64,000 nt of DNA from Moorella humiferrea. GTDB taxonomy: Bacteria > Bacillota > DSM-521 > Neomoorellales > Neomoorellaceae. Location of the stretch: positions 2,607,947 through 2,671,946 of the forward strand of contig NZ_CP136419.1 of the NCBI RefSeq assembly GCF_039233145.1, read 5' to 3'. A model generated the notes under the pieces. It was not told where the DNA came from. It ran no database searches and worked only from the letters and a program-made list of their open reading frames with translations. The position numbers and the translations under genes are program-made. The first letter of the stretch is position 1. Each line of letters opens with the position of its first letter. Below are positions 42,145-51,827 of the stretch, piece by piece.

Positions 42145-43038
42145 CTACACCTTCTCGGTATTGCTTTTGCCCAGGAGGCCGGCAGGTTTGATGAGCAGGA
42201 TTAAAATTAAGAGTAGAAAAACAATGGGATCCCTCATTTTACTGCTCCAATAGCCGCTGACCATGGTTTCGAAAATGCCTAAAGCAAAGCCGCCCACCAT
42301 GGCTCCCGGAATAAGGCCGATGCCCCCGATGACTGCCGCAACAAAGGCCTTCAACCCTGGCATGATGCCCATTAAAGGTTGAATCGTATTATAATAGAGC
42401 CCCAAAAGGATGCCGGCCACGGCGGCAAAGGCCGATCCCAGGGCAAAAGTTACAGAAATGGTGTTATCCACATTGATACCCATTAATCTCGCGGCGTCGG
42501 AATCATAAGATACGGCGCGCATGGCCTTTCCCGCCCACGTGTAACGGACGATATACTGGAGAAAAAGCATAATGGCTATCGTTACTGCTAAAATTATTAT
42601 CTGGAGGGTGGTGACGGTTATGGGAATGCCCATTAAGGTGATGGGCAATTGCACGTTATTAATGGTGCCGGCCGGGTATGAACGAATATCAGTCCCCAGG
42701 ACCATGAGGCCTCCATTCTCCAGCAGGAGCGACACGCCTATGGCCGTGATAAGGGCAGCCAGGCGCGGCGCATTGCGCAGGGGCCTGTAGGCAATCCTCT
42801 CAATGATCACACCCAGGAGACTGCATGATGCCACGGCAAGAAAAAAGGCCCACCATATATTGAGTTTTAAATAAACAACGGCCAGAAACCCTACATAAGC
42901 CCCCACCATCAAAATGTCGCCGTGGGCGAAATTAATGAGTTGGATAATACCATAAACCATGGTATATCCGAGGGCGATGAGGGCATAAATGCTACCCAGG
43001 GAAAGACCGTTTATTATCTGTTGCAGAAAAGCGGCCAC
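42145..43038 (-). CDS. livH: Branched-chain amino acid ABC transporter permease LivH
   Basis: Polytopic permease, 297 residues, with ALGYTMVYGIIQLINFAHGD near the N-terminus, a hallmark of LivH-type permeases, and about eight membrane helices. 90 bases after livJ. Confidence 0.95.
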   Translation of the reverse strand: MAAFLQQIINGLSLGSIYALIALGYTMVYGIIQLINFAHGDILMVGAYVGFLAVVYLKLNIWWAFFLAVASCSLLGVIIERIAYRPLRNAPRLAALITAIGVSLLLENGGLMVLGTDIRSYPAGTINNVQLPITLMGIPITVTTLQIIILAVTIAIMLFLQYIVRYTWAGKAMRAVSYDSDAARLMGINVDNTISVTFALGSAFAAVAGILLGLYYNTIQPLMGIMPGLKAFVAAVIGGIGLIPGAMVGGFALGIFETMVSGYWSSKMRDPIVFLLLILILLIKPAGLLGKSNTEKV

Positions 43039-43128
43039 CTGTCGCCAACTCCTGTCTTAAAGCCTAATAAAGGCCAATGAGGGGAAAGTTCCCCCCATTG
43101 GATATTGATAAATTTATACTCAAACGGG

Positions 43129-44340
43129 TTAATTGCTTGTGGGCTGAATCTTCGTCTTTAAGGTCTGTTTGCCGTCAACGAGGGCGATGATGGCGATTTC
43201 TTTAACGGGGTTATGATTGCTGTCAAAACTCATTTTGCCAGTAACGCCTTCGAAATTCTTAGTTTCGGCAAGGGCCTGACGGATGGCCTCCGGTTCGGCC
43301 TTGCCGGCCCGGTTGATGGCGTCGGCTAAAAGATAAGCAGCATCGTAGCCAAGGGCGGCAAAGGCATCGGGCTCAGTGCCGTACTTTTCTTTGTAAGCCT
43401 TAACAAAGGCCTGTACCTTGGGATTGGGATCGCTGGCCGAATAATGGTTGGTAAAATAGGTATCCTTCAAATTGGCCGCTCCTCCGGCAAATTCGGCCAG
43501 TTTAGGCGAATCCCAGCCGTCGGCGCCCAGCATGGGCACGTTGAGGCCCAATTCCCGGGCTTGGCTGACGATTTTACCCACCTGTTCATAATAGGCCGGG
43601 ACGTAAATAAGGTCGGCGCCGGCATTTTTAAAGCGGGTTAGGAAAGGACGAAAATCCTGATCGTCCTGATTGAAACTTTCTTCGGCAACTATCTGGCCGC
43701 CCCGCTTAGTAAATTCTTGTTTAAATACCTGATACAATCCCTTGCTGTAATCGTTGGTGTTGTCGTACAAAATGGCAGCCTTTTTAGCTCCCAAATCTTT
43801 GACGGCGAATTCCGCCCCAACTATCGCCTGGGGTGGATCAGTGAAGCAGATGCGGAATATATAATCGCGCACCTTTTTTGTCTGGGGATCGACGGTAATG
43901 TCGGGATTGGTGGCCGATGTGGTAAGTAAAGGAACCTTATTGTCGGTAGCCACAGGTATTGCCGCCAAAGTGTTGCCGGTGGTAGCCGGACCCAAAAGGG
44001 CGACAACTTTATTTTCAGTTACCAGCTTGGCGGCAACGCTCATTGATTCTTCCTGCTTGCTGCCGTTATCCAGGACTATAGGATTAATCTTTTTGCCTCC
44101 CAAAACGCCACCTTTACTGTTAATTTCTTCAAAGGCCAGAAGGATAGCATTTTTGGTATTGGTGCCGTAAGTAGCCACTTTGCCGGTAAGCTCGTAATTG
44201 ACACCGATGTTTATCTCATTACCACCGCTTGCAGTTCCCTGCTGACCGCCGCTTTTTTGTCCCTGGCCGCAGCCGGCCAAAAGGGATACCGCCAGGAGCA
44301 AAACGAGGGCGATTAAAGTAATCCGCTTACTCTTCCCCAT
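43129..44340 (-). CDS. livJ: Branched-chain amino acid-binding lipoprotein (LivJ/LivK)
   Basis: Extracytoplasmic binding protein of the importer. From the ATG at 44340 (GGAGGTAGC upstream) the product is 403 residues with a lipoprotein signal peptide ending LLAGC, then a Gly/Ser/Gln-rich linker, then a type I periplasmic fold. A longer frame from 44379 would add 13 residues before the signal peptide. Its own perfect promoter lies 55 bases upstream. Confidence 0.95.
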   Translation of the reverse strand: MGKSKRITLIALVLLLAVSLLAGCGQGQKSGGQQGTASGGNEINIGVNYELTGKVATYGTNTKNAILLAFEEINSKGGVLGGKKINPIVLDNGSKQEESMSVAAKLVTENKVVALLGPATTGNTLAAIPVATDNKVPLLTTSATNPDITVDPQTKKVRDYIFRICFTDPPQAIVGAEFAVKDLGAKKAAILYDNTNDYSKGLYQVFKQEFTKRGGQIVAEESFNQDDQDFRPFLTRFKNAGADLIYVPAYYEQVGKIVSQARELGLNVPMLGADGWDSPKLAEFAGGAANLKDTYFTNHYSASDPNPKVQAFVKAYKEKYGTEPDAFAALGYDAAYLLADAINRAGKAEPEAIRQALAETKNFEGVTGKMSFDSNHNPVKEIAIIALVDGKQTLKTKIQPTSN

Positions 44341-44390
44341 CTGAGCTACCTCCTCCGATTTTTTACATCTGGTAGGCACAGTATAAATTA

Positions 44391-44420
44391 ATTATAAAGC
44401 GTCGGGCAAACGGCTGTCAA
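44391..44420 (-). promoter_or_regulatory. Consensus sigma-A promoter for the liv operon
   Basis: TTGACA (44415-44420) and TATAAT (44391-44396), both perfect and 18 bases apart on the minus strand, overlap the stop region of selB. The leader to the livJ ATG is about 45 bases. Confidence 0.88.
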
Positions 44421-46321
44421 TTGGCAATGAAAATGCGTTTGTCCCCCTGGCGGCGGGTTAGCTTCAATCTGTCGAGGTATTCTAAGAACGGTAAAATAAA
44501 TTTACGCGAACTGCCCAGGGCGTCCCTTACCTCTGCGAGCCCAAAGGGTCCAGTGCGGCCAAGTTCCCGCACCACATTTACTGCTTCTTCAAAGGCCTCA
44601 CGGTGCCAGTAAAATTCTTCGTTGATCTTTACCAACACACCTTCCCGCACCAGATAGTGAAGGAGTTCTTCCAGTTCGGACGGCTGCACTTTAAAGTTGG
44701 CCGCCACCCCTTTAAAGTCAGGGGGTTGCCAGCGGGCCGTTCGGTAATATGCAGCTATGCCTTCTAATAATTCCTTTTGTTTAGGTGTAAGGTCCGGTTT
44801 AAAACCGGCCAGGGCTACCGTCCCTGCAGTAAAAACGATACGCCCTTCCCGGGACCACTGCTCTAGCAGGGGTTGAAAAACACGCGCCGGTATTTGGGAG
44901 AAACAGCGGGAACGCAGCTCTTCTTTGCCCAGGCCGGGACGTAAAGGGTAACGGCAATGAAAATCGGTCAGCGCCCTTTCTGTTTCCCGCCACCACGCAT
45001 CCATTATTTCTCTGTCCACAATATATAAGTCGTGTTCACAGGGAAGCATAACAAAAAGCCCTTCTGCGGCCATCCCATGGAGGAGCTCGCGGGCATCATC
45101 TACATTCATGGCCGCTGCGGCGGCAGCTTCCGTTAAATTGATGCCCTGCCTGTGTTCCTTGATAATCTGGGCAAGGACTTCCCCGGGCGTTCCCTCCAAT
45201 TTCTTGCGCAAAGATGCGAGGACATTGGTATCAAAGCGGCGATGCCGGGGGGCGTCCGGATCGATGACCACGCCGCCGCCTATAGTCTCCATAGGAGAAT
45301 AGCTCCTGAGGACGAAACGATCGCCGCGCAGGGAAACCACCGGTTCTTCCATGAGAAATTGGACAAGGGCATTTTCGCCGCCCTTAATCTCTTCCCGGTC
45401 AAGAAGGATTATCCGTCCCAAAATTTCCGCCGTACCTAAATAAAAACGAATACGGCTGCGGTTTTCAATGGTGCGTGAGCCGGACAGCAGTTTAACTGTA
45501 GCGTCTATGCGGCGGGCCGAAGGTAAATGTCCTGGCGTTGCCAGGGTGCTTCCCCTGCCCACGGCTTCTTTGTCGACCCCGGCTAAATTGACAGCCACGC
45601 GCTGGCCAGCCAGGGCTTCTCTTACATTTTTGCCATGGACTTGAAGATTGCGGGCCTTAGTTTTTATGCCTTGGGGTAGAATTTCTAAATCGTCTCCGAC
45701 TTTGATGGTTCCCGTCCAAAGGGTGCCGGTAACTACCGTGCCAAAACCGGTAATGGAAAAAACGCGGTCGATGGGCAGCCGTACACCCCCGCGGGCGGGT
45801 CGTGGGGGAGTTACTGCCGCCAGTTCGTCCAATTTGTTAAGGAGTTCGGGTATCCCTTCACCGGTTACGGCAGACACGGGAATGATGGGGGCATCGGCCA
45901 GCACCGTTCCCTGGACGGAGCGACGTACGTCTTCCTGCACCAAATCCAGCCACTCGCCATCGACCAGGTCTATCTTGGTGATAACGATAATTCCCTTCTT
46001 AATCTGCAGCAAATCGATGATGGCCAGGTGTTCCCTGGTCTGGGGCATCACGCCCTCGTCGGCGGCGACGACCAGCATTACCAGGTCCATGCCGCCAACG
46101 CCGGCCAGCATTTGGCGAATAAAACGTTCATGACCGGGCACATCTACCAGTCCTAGCAGGCGGCCGCTCGGTAAACGCAGGGGGGCAAACCCCAGCTCAA
46201 TGGATATGCCCCTTTCCTTCTCTTCCTTGAGCCTGTCGGTATCTACGCCTGTTAAGGCCTTTACCAGAACGGTTTTCCCATGGTCGACATGGCCCGCAGT
46301 TCCGACGATAATGTACTCCAC
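44417..46321 (-). CDS. selB: Selenocysteine-specific elongation factor SelB
   Basis: SelB brings Sec-tRNA to UGA codons that carry a SECIS element. The 634-residue protein begins at a GTG, with [11 protein letters not shown] (7-17), [10 protein letters not shown] and the KIDLVD motif (G4), EF-Tu-like barrels, and a C-terminal part of about 250 residues with winged-helix repeats that bind SECIS. Starts 12 bases after selA. Its end carries the liv promoter. Confidence 0.96.
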   Translation of the reverse strand: MEYIIVGTAGHVDHGKTVLVKALTGVDTDRLKEEKERGISIELGFAPLRLPSGRLLGLVDVPGHERFIRQMLAGVGGMDLVMLVVAADEGVMPQTREHLAIIDLLQIKKGIIVITKIDLVDGEWLDLVQEDVRRSVQGTVLADAPIIPVSAVTGEGIPELLNKLDELAAVTPPRPARGGVRLPIDRVFSITGFGTVVTGTLWTGTIKVGDDLEILPQGIKTKARNLQVHGKNVREALAGQRVAVNLAGVDKEAVGRGSTLATPGHLPSARRIDATVKLLSGSRTIENRSRIRFYLGTAEILGRIILLDREEIKGGENALVQFLMEEPVVSLRGDRFVLRSYSPMETIGGGVVIDPDAPRHRRFDTNVLASLRKKLEGTPGEVLAQIIKEHRQGINLTEAAAAAAMNVDDARELLHGMAAEGLFVMLPCEHDLYIVDREIMDAWWRETERALTDFHCRYPLRPGLGKEELRSRCFSQIPARVFQPLLEQWSREGRIVFTAGTVALAGFKPDLTPKQKELLEGIAAYYRTARWQPPDFKGVAANFKVQPSELEELLHYLVREGVLVKINEEFYWHREAFEEAVNVVRELGRTGPFGLAEVRDALGSSRKFILPFLEYLDRLKLTRRQGDKRIFIAN

Positions 46322-46333
46322 AGACAGCTCCCC

Positions 46334-47758
46334 TCATGCATTATTACTTTCCCCGTCAGGCAAGCCGACAAGATCAAAGGCCTGCACCAGGGCCGCGGCC
46401 AGTTCCCTGTTTTCCCCCGGCAAAAGGGTGCGGACATCTAGAATTAAGGCGTCTTCCTGAATCCGCACTAGCACCGCAGGCTCAGTCCGCCGCAGGCGGT
46501 GGGCCAGCTCTGTAGTCTCCACTTTCTCCGGCATAACGGCTACACCCCAGGAAGGCAACTCAGCTAACGGTAATGCTCCCCCTCCCGCCTGGGAGGTAAT
46601 GGATTTTACTTCTACCCTGGCCCGGGATGCCAAAACTCTTGCCAGGAGCTCACACAGGTGCTCGGCCTTTTTTTGCAGCTCCTCCGGCGTCATGGTCAGA
46701 GCGGCGAGGGTGGGAATTTCCTTTACGGCCCTTTCAGGATAACGATAGGCCAAAAGGGTGGCCTCGAGGGCGGCAAGGGTGAGTTTATCGACCCGCAGGG
46801 CGCGGGTTAAAGGGTGACGGGCTATGGCCGCTATTAGCTCCTGCCGCCCCACAATGATTCCGGCCTGGGGCCCACCTAAAAGTTTATCGCCGCTAAAGGT
46901 TAACAAATCCACTCCCTGCCTGACTTCATCCTGAACCGTCGGTTCCCCTTGAAGACCATAGCTTTCCAGGTTCAAGAGTACGCCGCTGCCCAGGTCTTCC
47001 ATTACGGGAATCTGATAGCGGCGACCAAGGGCCACCAGCTCCTTCGTCGTGACCTCGTGGGTAAAACCCCGGATACGATAATTGCTGGGGTGAACCTTTA
47101 GCAGCAGGGCCGTTTCCGGTCCTATGGCCGCTTCATAATCCTTAAGGTATGTTTTATTAGTCGTCCCTACTTCCACCAGCCGGGTGCCGCTCTGGGCCAT
47201 AACTTCCGGGACCCTGAAGGAACCGCCGATTTCGACCAGCTGGCCGCGGGAAATAATCGTTTCCCTCCCGGCGGCAAGGGCGGAAAGGCTTAAAAAAACG
47301 GCACCGGCGTTGTTGTTGACCACCAGGGCTCCTTCGGCGCCTGTCAGCTCCCGGAGCAATGTGGAGACATGCTCGTAGCGATTGCCGCGGTGTCCCGTTG
47401 CTAGATCGAACTCTAAATTGGTATAGCGCCTGGCCGCCGTATAGGCTGCCATAGCGGCGGCTTCGCTTAAAATCGCCCGTCCTAGGTTGGTATGTAATAC
47501 TGTGCCCGTAGCATTTATGACGGGGCGCAGACTTCCCCGCCTGTCGCTTATATATTTGTCCCTTATCTCCCGGGCCAGTTCATCTGTTGCCGGCGGCTCC
47601 ATCCCCGCCCGTATACGGTTCCGCCAGGCCGTCAAAACCTCGCGGGTGCATTTAACCGCCAGCTTATGGTCAGCCAAGGCCAGATCCTTAAGGGAGGGGT
47701 GCTGCAATATTTGGTCCACCGCCGGCAGCTGCCTTAGACGTTTTTGGAGCTGATCCAT
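46334..47758 (-). CDS. selA: L-seryl-tRNA(Sec) selenium transferase SelA
   Basis: PLP enzyme that turns Ser-tRNA-Sec to Sec-tRNA-Sec with selenophosphate. The 474-residue protein has the PLP lysine in FSGDKLLGGPQAGIIVG. Together with selB and tRNA-Sec it makes a near-complete UGA recoding set; selD is not in the window. No clear promoter was seen. Confidence 0.96.
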   Translation of the reverse strand: MDQLQKRLRQLPAVDQILQHPSLKDLALADHKLAVKCTREVLTAWRNRIRAGMEPPATDELAREIRDKYISDRRGSLRPVINATGTVLHTNLGRAILSEAAAMAAYTAARRYTNLEFDLATGHRGNRYEHVSTLLRELTGAEGALVVNNNAGAVFLSLSALAAGRETIISRGQLVEIGGSFRVPEVMAQSGTRLVEVGTTNKTYLKDYEAAIGPETALLLKVHPSNYRIRGFTHEVTTKELVALGRRYQIPVMEDLGSGVLLNLESYGLQGEPTVQDEVRQGVDLLTFSGDKLLGGPQAGIIVGRQELIAAIARHPLTRALRVDKLTLAALEATLLAYRYPERAVKEIPTLAALTMTPEELQKKAEHLCELLARVLASRARVEVKSITSQAGGGALPLAELPSWGVAVMPEKVETTELAHRLRRTEPAVLVRIQEDALILDVRTLLPGENRELAAALVQAFDLVGLPDGESNNA

Positions 47759-47840
47759 AATTTTCTCCTCCTCCAGTTATAATCCTCGCCTGCCGGTTAA
47801 AAAATATACATCAAGAAAATTTTATAGAGGAGGTCGTCCT

Positions 47841-48257
47841 ATGAGTATCGGGCCCTGGCGCCCCTTCAGCGAGTTGGCCGATTTCCGTGAGGCCATGCTG
47901 CGCAACTTCTTTACCGGCCCCTGGGAAATCGGCCCCCGTTTCGATATTTACCAAAACGATAGGGAAGTAGTGGCCACCGCAGAACTGCCGGGCCTTACTT
48001 CCCGTGACGACGTCGAAATCACCGCTACCGAAGACACCCTTACCGTGAGGGGTGAAATACGCCGCAGCGAAGAAACCGATGAACGTGACTACCATCGAAC
48101 CGAACGTTTTTACGGCACATTTGCCCGTACCCTTAGCCTTCCGGCCAGGGTAGAGCCGGAAAAAGCAACGGCAACATACAAAAACGGCATCCTGGAAATC
48201 CGTCTCCCCAAAGGGGATAACCAGCGGCAACGGCGTATACCCATCAGTCTCCACTAA
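47841..48257 (+). CDS. Hsp20-family small heat shock protein
   Basis: ATP-independent holdase chaperone. The 138-residue protein has a central alpha-crystallin domain (about 35-125) with GLTSRDDVEITATEDTLTVRGE and the ATYKNGILEIRLPK beta-strand motif, and a short C-terminal IPISLH tail with the IxI-like motif. It starts at ATG with GGAGG 8 bases upstream. Divergent from selA; its 3' end meets the GerMN gene tail to tail by four bases. Confidence 0.94.
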   Translation: MSIGPWRPFSELADFREAMLRNFFTGPWEIGPRFDIYQNDREVVATAELPGLTSRDDVEITATEDTLTVRGEIRRSEETDERDYHRTERFYGTFARTLSLPARVEPEKATATYKNGILEIRLPKGDNQRQRRIPISLH

Positions 48258-49270
48258 CGTTTAAGGAAGTTGAGTTTTTCCGGCCTGGTTAAGGGGGCAC
48301 CGATGGCCGAACCCTCGGGTAAATATTCCCTCTTTTGCCCTTCTATAAGCAATTGCACCCTGTTGATACCGGGAAACTGGGTCAGGGTGAAAAGGAGGGA
48401 ATTGAGGAGGGCGGTTTCGGCCGCGCTGCCCCCGCCGTAGGCCGTAACTTCTTTGCTCAAATCTACGGTGGCCAATCCATCGGCGATGCTGAAATTCAAT
48501 AACCTGGTACCGGGCCAAACGGTACGCACCAGGTTACTGTCGGCCGGCGGCCCGGCCAGCAGGGCCAAAACCGCCGCCCTGGGCAGGTCGCCCGCCGTGG
48601 CACCGGACGGTAAGGGTACCGTGACCGGCACCAAAAAATTGGCTTTGGCGTCGCTAAAGTATACCTGCACACCCTCCTGTCCGTTCTTTATCAGGCTGTT
48701 GATTGTTTCCGGACGGGCAAGGGGCGTATTGAGTTTTAAGCCGGCCAACTCCGTAACGGCCTGCCCTTCGACTAGAATATTGACGTATTTAACGTTCTCT
48801 ATGTTTGTCAGAGTTAAAACCAGGGCCTTAACTGCCTTTTCCGCCTGTTCTTTATTTTGTACAGCCAGCAGTTCCTTGGTGAGGTCGACGTAAACCGTAT
48901 TGAGATCATCCAAAACATAAATATCCCGCAGTTTAACTCCCTCGGGCATAACTCCCTTTAAACCATCCACCTGGGGACCGGCAAGGAGCTTTTCCACGGC
49001 AGTTTTGGCTACTTCGCGGGTAGGAGTAAAGGTTATGGTAACGGGTACAAGGTAGGTGCCATCTTCAGTTAAATAATAAACTAAAACCTGCCCCAGCTCC
49101 CGCGTTAAAAGAAGGGGCTGTCTCACCTTATTACTCACCTTGTCCTCCTGAGGGGCAGGTTTGGATTTGCTGAAACATCCGCCGGTTATTCCGGCTAAAA
49201 CCAGAACAAAGGTTAGCAATAAGACAAACGACCACCCCCGACGCCGATTTTTCGGGTGGTCTGGCTTCAT
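48254..49270 (-). CDS. GerMN-domain lipoprotein
   Basis: A 338-residue lipoprotein: signal peptide ending ITGGC (Cys at about 31 from the chosen start), then two GerMN domains (about 75-190 and 210-330), a domain tied to spore formation and germination proteins such as GerM. The ATG at 49270 has AAGGAG eight bases upstream; a longer frame would put a spurious N-terminal segment before the signal. Tail to tail with hsp20. Role in sporulation is inferred. Confidence 0.88.
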   Translation of the reverse strand: MKPDHPKNRRRGWSFVLLLTFVLVLAGITGGCFSKSKPAPQEDKVSNKVRQPLLLTRELGQVLVYYLTEDGTYLVPVTITFTPTREVAKTAVEKLLAGPQVDGLKGVMPEGVKLRDIYVLDDLNTVYVDLTKELLAVQNKEQAEKAVKALVLTLTNIENVKYVNILVEGQAVTELAGLKLNTPLARPETINSLIKNGQEGVQVYFSDAKANFLVPVTVPLPSGATAGDLPRAAVLALLAGPPADSNLVRTVWPGTRLLNFSIADGLATVDLSKEVTAYGGGSAAETALLNSLLFTLTQFPGINRVQLLIEGQKREYLPEGSAIGAPLTRPEKLNFLKR

Positions 49271-49341
49271 ATCCTTCACTCCTTCCATCGATTTTAATTT
49301 TTTTTCGACAAAGGGCAAGTAAAATCCTGCCGTCACAAAAT

Positions 49342-50367
49342 TTACAACCGGCTTAACCATGCTATAACCAAAAAGATCAGACAAATATAACCAAAAAAAG
49401 GATAAACCCAGCTGATAAGATTGGCAAACCCGCACCCCGCCAGGGGCAGACTAAAAGCGAGGAGCAGTAAAGGAGCGCGCCGCCCGATAAAAGGTGCAAA
49501 CTGAGCGAACCTTGCAGCCAGTCCGTACAGATTGGATGCCGCCGTTGTCGCCAGGGCCAACCAGAGGGCCAAAACATAAAATTTGACCAAACCCCCCCGC
49601 CGGATGGAAACCATGTACAGCAAGGGGAACTCGGCTTCCAACCCATCGGTGGGCATGGTTGCCAGGTTCTTTACCAAAAAAAAGGCTAAAACCCCTATAA
49701 AAATGCCGCCGCCAGCCGCTCCCAAAGTCCCTTTTTGCGTTGATGGCAGGGAAGTAAGCAACACCGTTATACCGATCATATTATAGGCGACGTATAAGAA
49801 GGTATTGAGAAGCCAGTTCGTGCCAATAAGGCCCTGGGCCGGGGCCGGAACGGCCGGAGGGGAAGAAGCGGCGAAGGATAAACTTAAACTTATCACTACC
49901 GTTACTATTGTAATAAGCATTACAGGTACCAGCAGCAAATTTAACATGATCAGGCCGCGGCCCTGTCCCAGGCAGGCCAGGAGGGATAAAAGACCGCAGG
50001 CCGCCATGCCAAAGAGTGGATTTATTCTAAAATATTCCTTAACCAATGCTCCCGAACCCGCAAGCATAACGGCAAGGCCGCCAAATAAAAAAAGGGCGGT
50101 GGCCAAATCGGCCGGTTTTTCCCAGCTTCCCAGGAGCCTGGACAAAAAATCATGATAACTGCGGGTACACCACTGTAACGCCAGACGGCGCACCCAGGCG
50201 GCCATGAAAGTCAAAAGGCCCCCCATCAAAATTACGGCTTCATCTGCCCTGGACCCCAGGACTAAAAAAAAGCGGACCAGTTCCTGCCCCGAGGCAAAGC
50301 CGGCTCCAATCATTGTGCCGACTACGGCGATCGCTATTGCCAATTCCCTCCAAAAGATCGGGACCAC
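49342..50367 (-). CDS. YkvI-family membrane transporter (APC-like)
   Basis: A 341-residue polytopic protein, about ten membrane helices, of the YkvI/COG3949 family distantly related to amino acid permeases. The unwound first helix is visible in GTMIGAGFASGQEL, as in APC/NSS transporters. Start taken as the GTG at 50367 (VVPIFWREL), which leaves out a 28-residue upstream part overlapping the yyaC promoter region. The ribosome binding site is weak, so the start is uncertain. Substrate unknown. Confidence 0.82.
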   Translation of the reverse strand: MVPIFWRELAIAIAVVGTMIGAGFASGQELVRFFLVLGSRADEAVILMGGLLTFMAAWVRRLALQWCTRSYHDFLSRLLGSWEKPADLATALFLFGGLAVMLAGSGALVKEYFRINPLFGMAACGLLSLLACLGQGRGLIMLNLLLVPVMLITIVTVVISLSLSFAASSPPAVPAPAQGLIGTNWLLNTFLYVAYNMIGITVLLTSLPSTQKGTLGAAGGGIFIGVLAFFLVKNLATMPTDGLEAEFPLLYMVSIRRGGLVKFYVLALWLALATTAASNLYGLAARFAQFAPFIGRRAPLLLLAFSLPLAGCGFANLISWVYPFFGYICLIFLVIAWLSRL

Positions 50368-50416
50368 CCTCCCCCATCCTTTGTATATTAATATGCTGGT
50401 GCGAGGGAGCAGTAGT

Positions 50417-50443
50417 ATAAAAAGGAGGAAATTGGCATATACT
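50417..50443 (+). promoter_or_regulatory. Putative sigma-E-type promoter for yyaC
   Basis: ATA (50417-50419) and CATATACT (50436-50443) with 16 bases between match the consensus ATA-N16-CATANNNT of the early mother-cell sigma factor. Start would be near 50450, 24 bases before the ATG. Sporulation role fits YyaC. Confidence 0.5.
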
Positions 50444-50473
50444 CTAGGCACAAGGTCTCAAGGGAGGTAAGGT

Positions 50474-51100
50474 ATGGCTCCGTTACCTTTTTTTACACAG
50501 CATCAAGAAACGATACCTGCACCTAAAATAAAATTCTATTATCAAGACCCCATGGCAGTGGAGAAATTAAGCCAAACCCTGGCCGCCCACCTTAAAGAGC
50601 GCGATCCCGAAGGCAGCTGCCCCCTGGTCGTCGTTTGTATCGGTACCGATCGCTCGACGGGTGACTGTCTGGGACCCCTGGTAGGCACCCACCTCCTGCG
50701 TATGCCCGACCTGCCCTGTGCAGTCTATGGAACCCTGGATGAGCCGGTCCATGCCAGCAACCTGACGGAAAAACTGGCTTATATCAAAGCCAACCATGCC
50801 AATCCTATAATCATCGCCGTCGATGCCTGCCTGGGCCAGGCCGAAAATGTCGGGGCCATCACCCTCGCCCCAGGAGCATTAAAGCCGGGAGCCGGTGTAA
50901 ATAAAAATCTCCCGGAGGTGGGAGACATTCACTTTACGGGTATTGTCAACGTCGGCGGTTATATGGAATATTTCGTGCTGCAAAATACCCGCCTTTCCAT
51001 CGTCATGCGCATGGCCCAACAAATCGCCAATGCCATTTACCAGGGGGTGTGCCTCGCCTATAAACACCGCAGCGTCGCCGTGGCCCGCGGTATCCAATAA
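50474..51100 (+). CDS. yyaC: Spore protease YyaC (GPR-like)
   Basis: YyaC belongs to the HybD/GPR-like protease fold and is found only in spore formers. The 208-residue protein has CIGTDRSTGDCLGPLVG and AVDACLGQAENVG segments with the acidic residues of the family. GGGAGG precedes the ATG. Divergent from the YkvI-like gene; 22 bases tail to tail from the phosphoribosyltransferase. Precise substrate unknown. Confidence 0.92.
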   Translation: MAPLPFFTQHQETIPAPKIKFYYQDPMAVEKLSQTLAAHLKERDPEGSCPLVVVCIGTDRSTGDCLGPLVGTHLLRMPDLPCAVYGTLDEPVHASNLTEKLAYIKANHANPIIIAVDACLGQAENVGAITLAPGALKPGAGVNKNLPEVGDIHFTGIVNVGGYMEYFVLQNTRLSIVMRMAQQIANAIYQGVCLAYKHRSVAVARGIQ

Positions 51101-51121
51101 AAGGACGGGAAAAGCATAGAA

Positions 51122-51760
51122 TTATACAGGCCGATATCTACTGTAAATCTCTTTAACTTCTTCGTCGCTAACCTCACCAAAATCTTCATAGAACTGGCTG
51201 ACGGCATAAAAGGGCTCCGGCATGGCGAGGCATATTAAATCATCTACCAGCCCACGCAGGCGCGCGGCAGTTTCCGGCGGTGCCACCGGTACGGCCAAAA
51301 CTAATATTCCCGGTTTTTCTTTCCTTACGGCCCGCAGGGCGGCTTCCATGGTCAATCCGGTGGCAATTCCATCGTCAACTACTATAACAACCCTGCCGCT
51401 GATGTCCGGCATGACCGCACCGCCGCGATAAACTTCCATCCGCCTTTTAATTTCGTCTATTTCCCGCCAAATCAGCCTCTGCAAATCTGCCGGTTTAATT
51501 CTCAGGGCTTCCATAAGCTTCGTGTTGTATATTATCGTGCCGTCGGGCATCACTGCCGCCGCCGCCAATTCAGGATTGCCGGGAATACCCACTTTCCGGG
51601 GAATGATTAAATCAAGCTCCCCCGCCAAAGCGGCAACGATCGGGGCGGCAACAACCACTCCGCCCCTGGGAACGGCCAGCACCAGGGGACGCCGGCCTCG
51701 ATATTCCTCCAGGGCCTGAGAAAGCCGTCTGCCGGCTTCCCCGCGATTTTTAAAAATCAC
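51122..51760 (-). CDS. Phosphoribosyltransferase-family protein
   Basis: A 212-residue protein with the PRPP-binding motif VVIVVDDGIATGLT (about 125-138). N-terminal LAVPRGGVVVAAPIV is like the stand-alone predicted phosphoribosyltransferases found with dienelactone hydrolase domains. Substrate unknown. Convergent with yyaC. Confidence 0.88.
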   Translation of the reverse strand: MIFKNRGEAGRRLSQALEEYRGRRPLVLAVPRGGVVVAAPIVAALAGELDLIIPRKVGIPGNPELAAAAVMPDGTIIYNTKLMEALRIKPADLQRLIWREIDEIKRRMEVYRGGAVMPDISGRVVIVVDDGIATGLTMEAALRAVRKEKPGILVLAVPVAPPETAARLRGLVDDLICLAMPEPFYAVSQFYEDFGEVSDEEVKEIYSRYRPV

Positions 51761-51827
51761 GGCACCATCCCCTTAATAAATTGTACTGTTAAAATTTTCC
51801 CCCGTCGGCGGCAGGATATACACCGCA

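Noticed and set aside
47811..48254. Minus-strand frame of 147 codons opposite hsp20
   Set aside because: The plus-strand Hsp20 has a clear alpha-crystallin domain and ribosome binding site; the opposite frame has neither.
49271..49435. N-terminal extension of the GerMN lipoprotein
   Set aside because: It would bury the signal peptide; the ATG at 49270 has a good ribosome binding site and puts the lipobox at the right distance.
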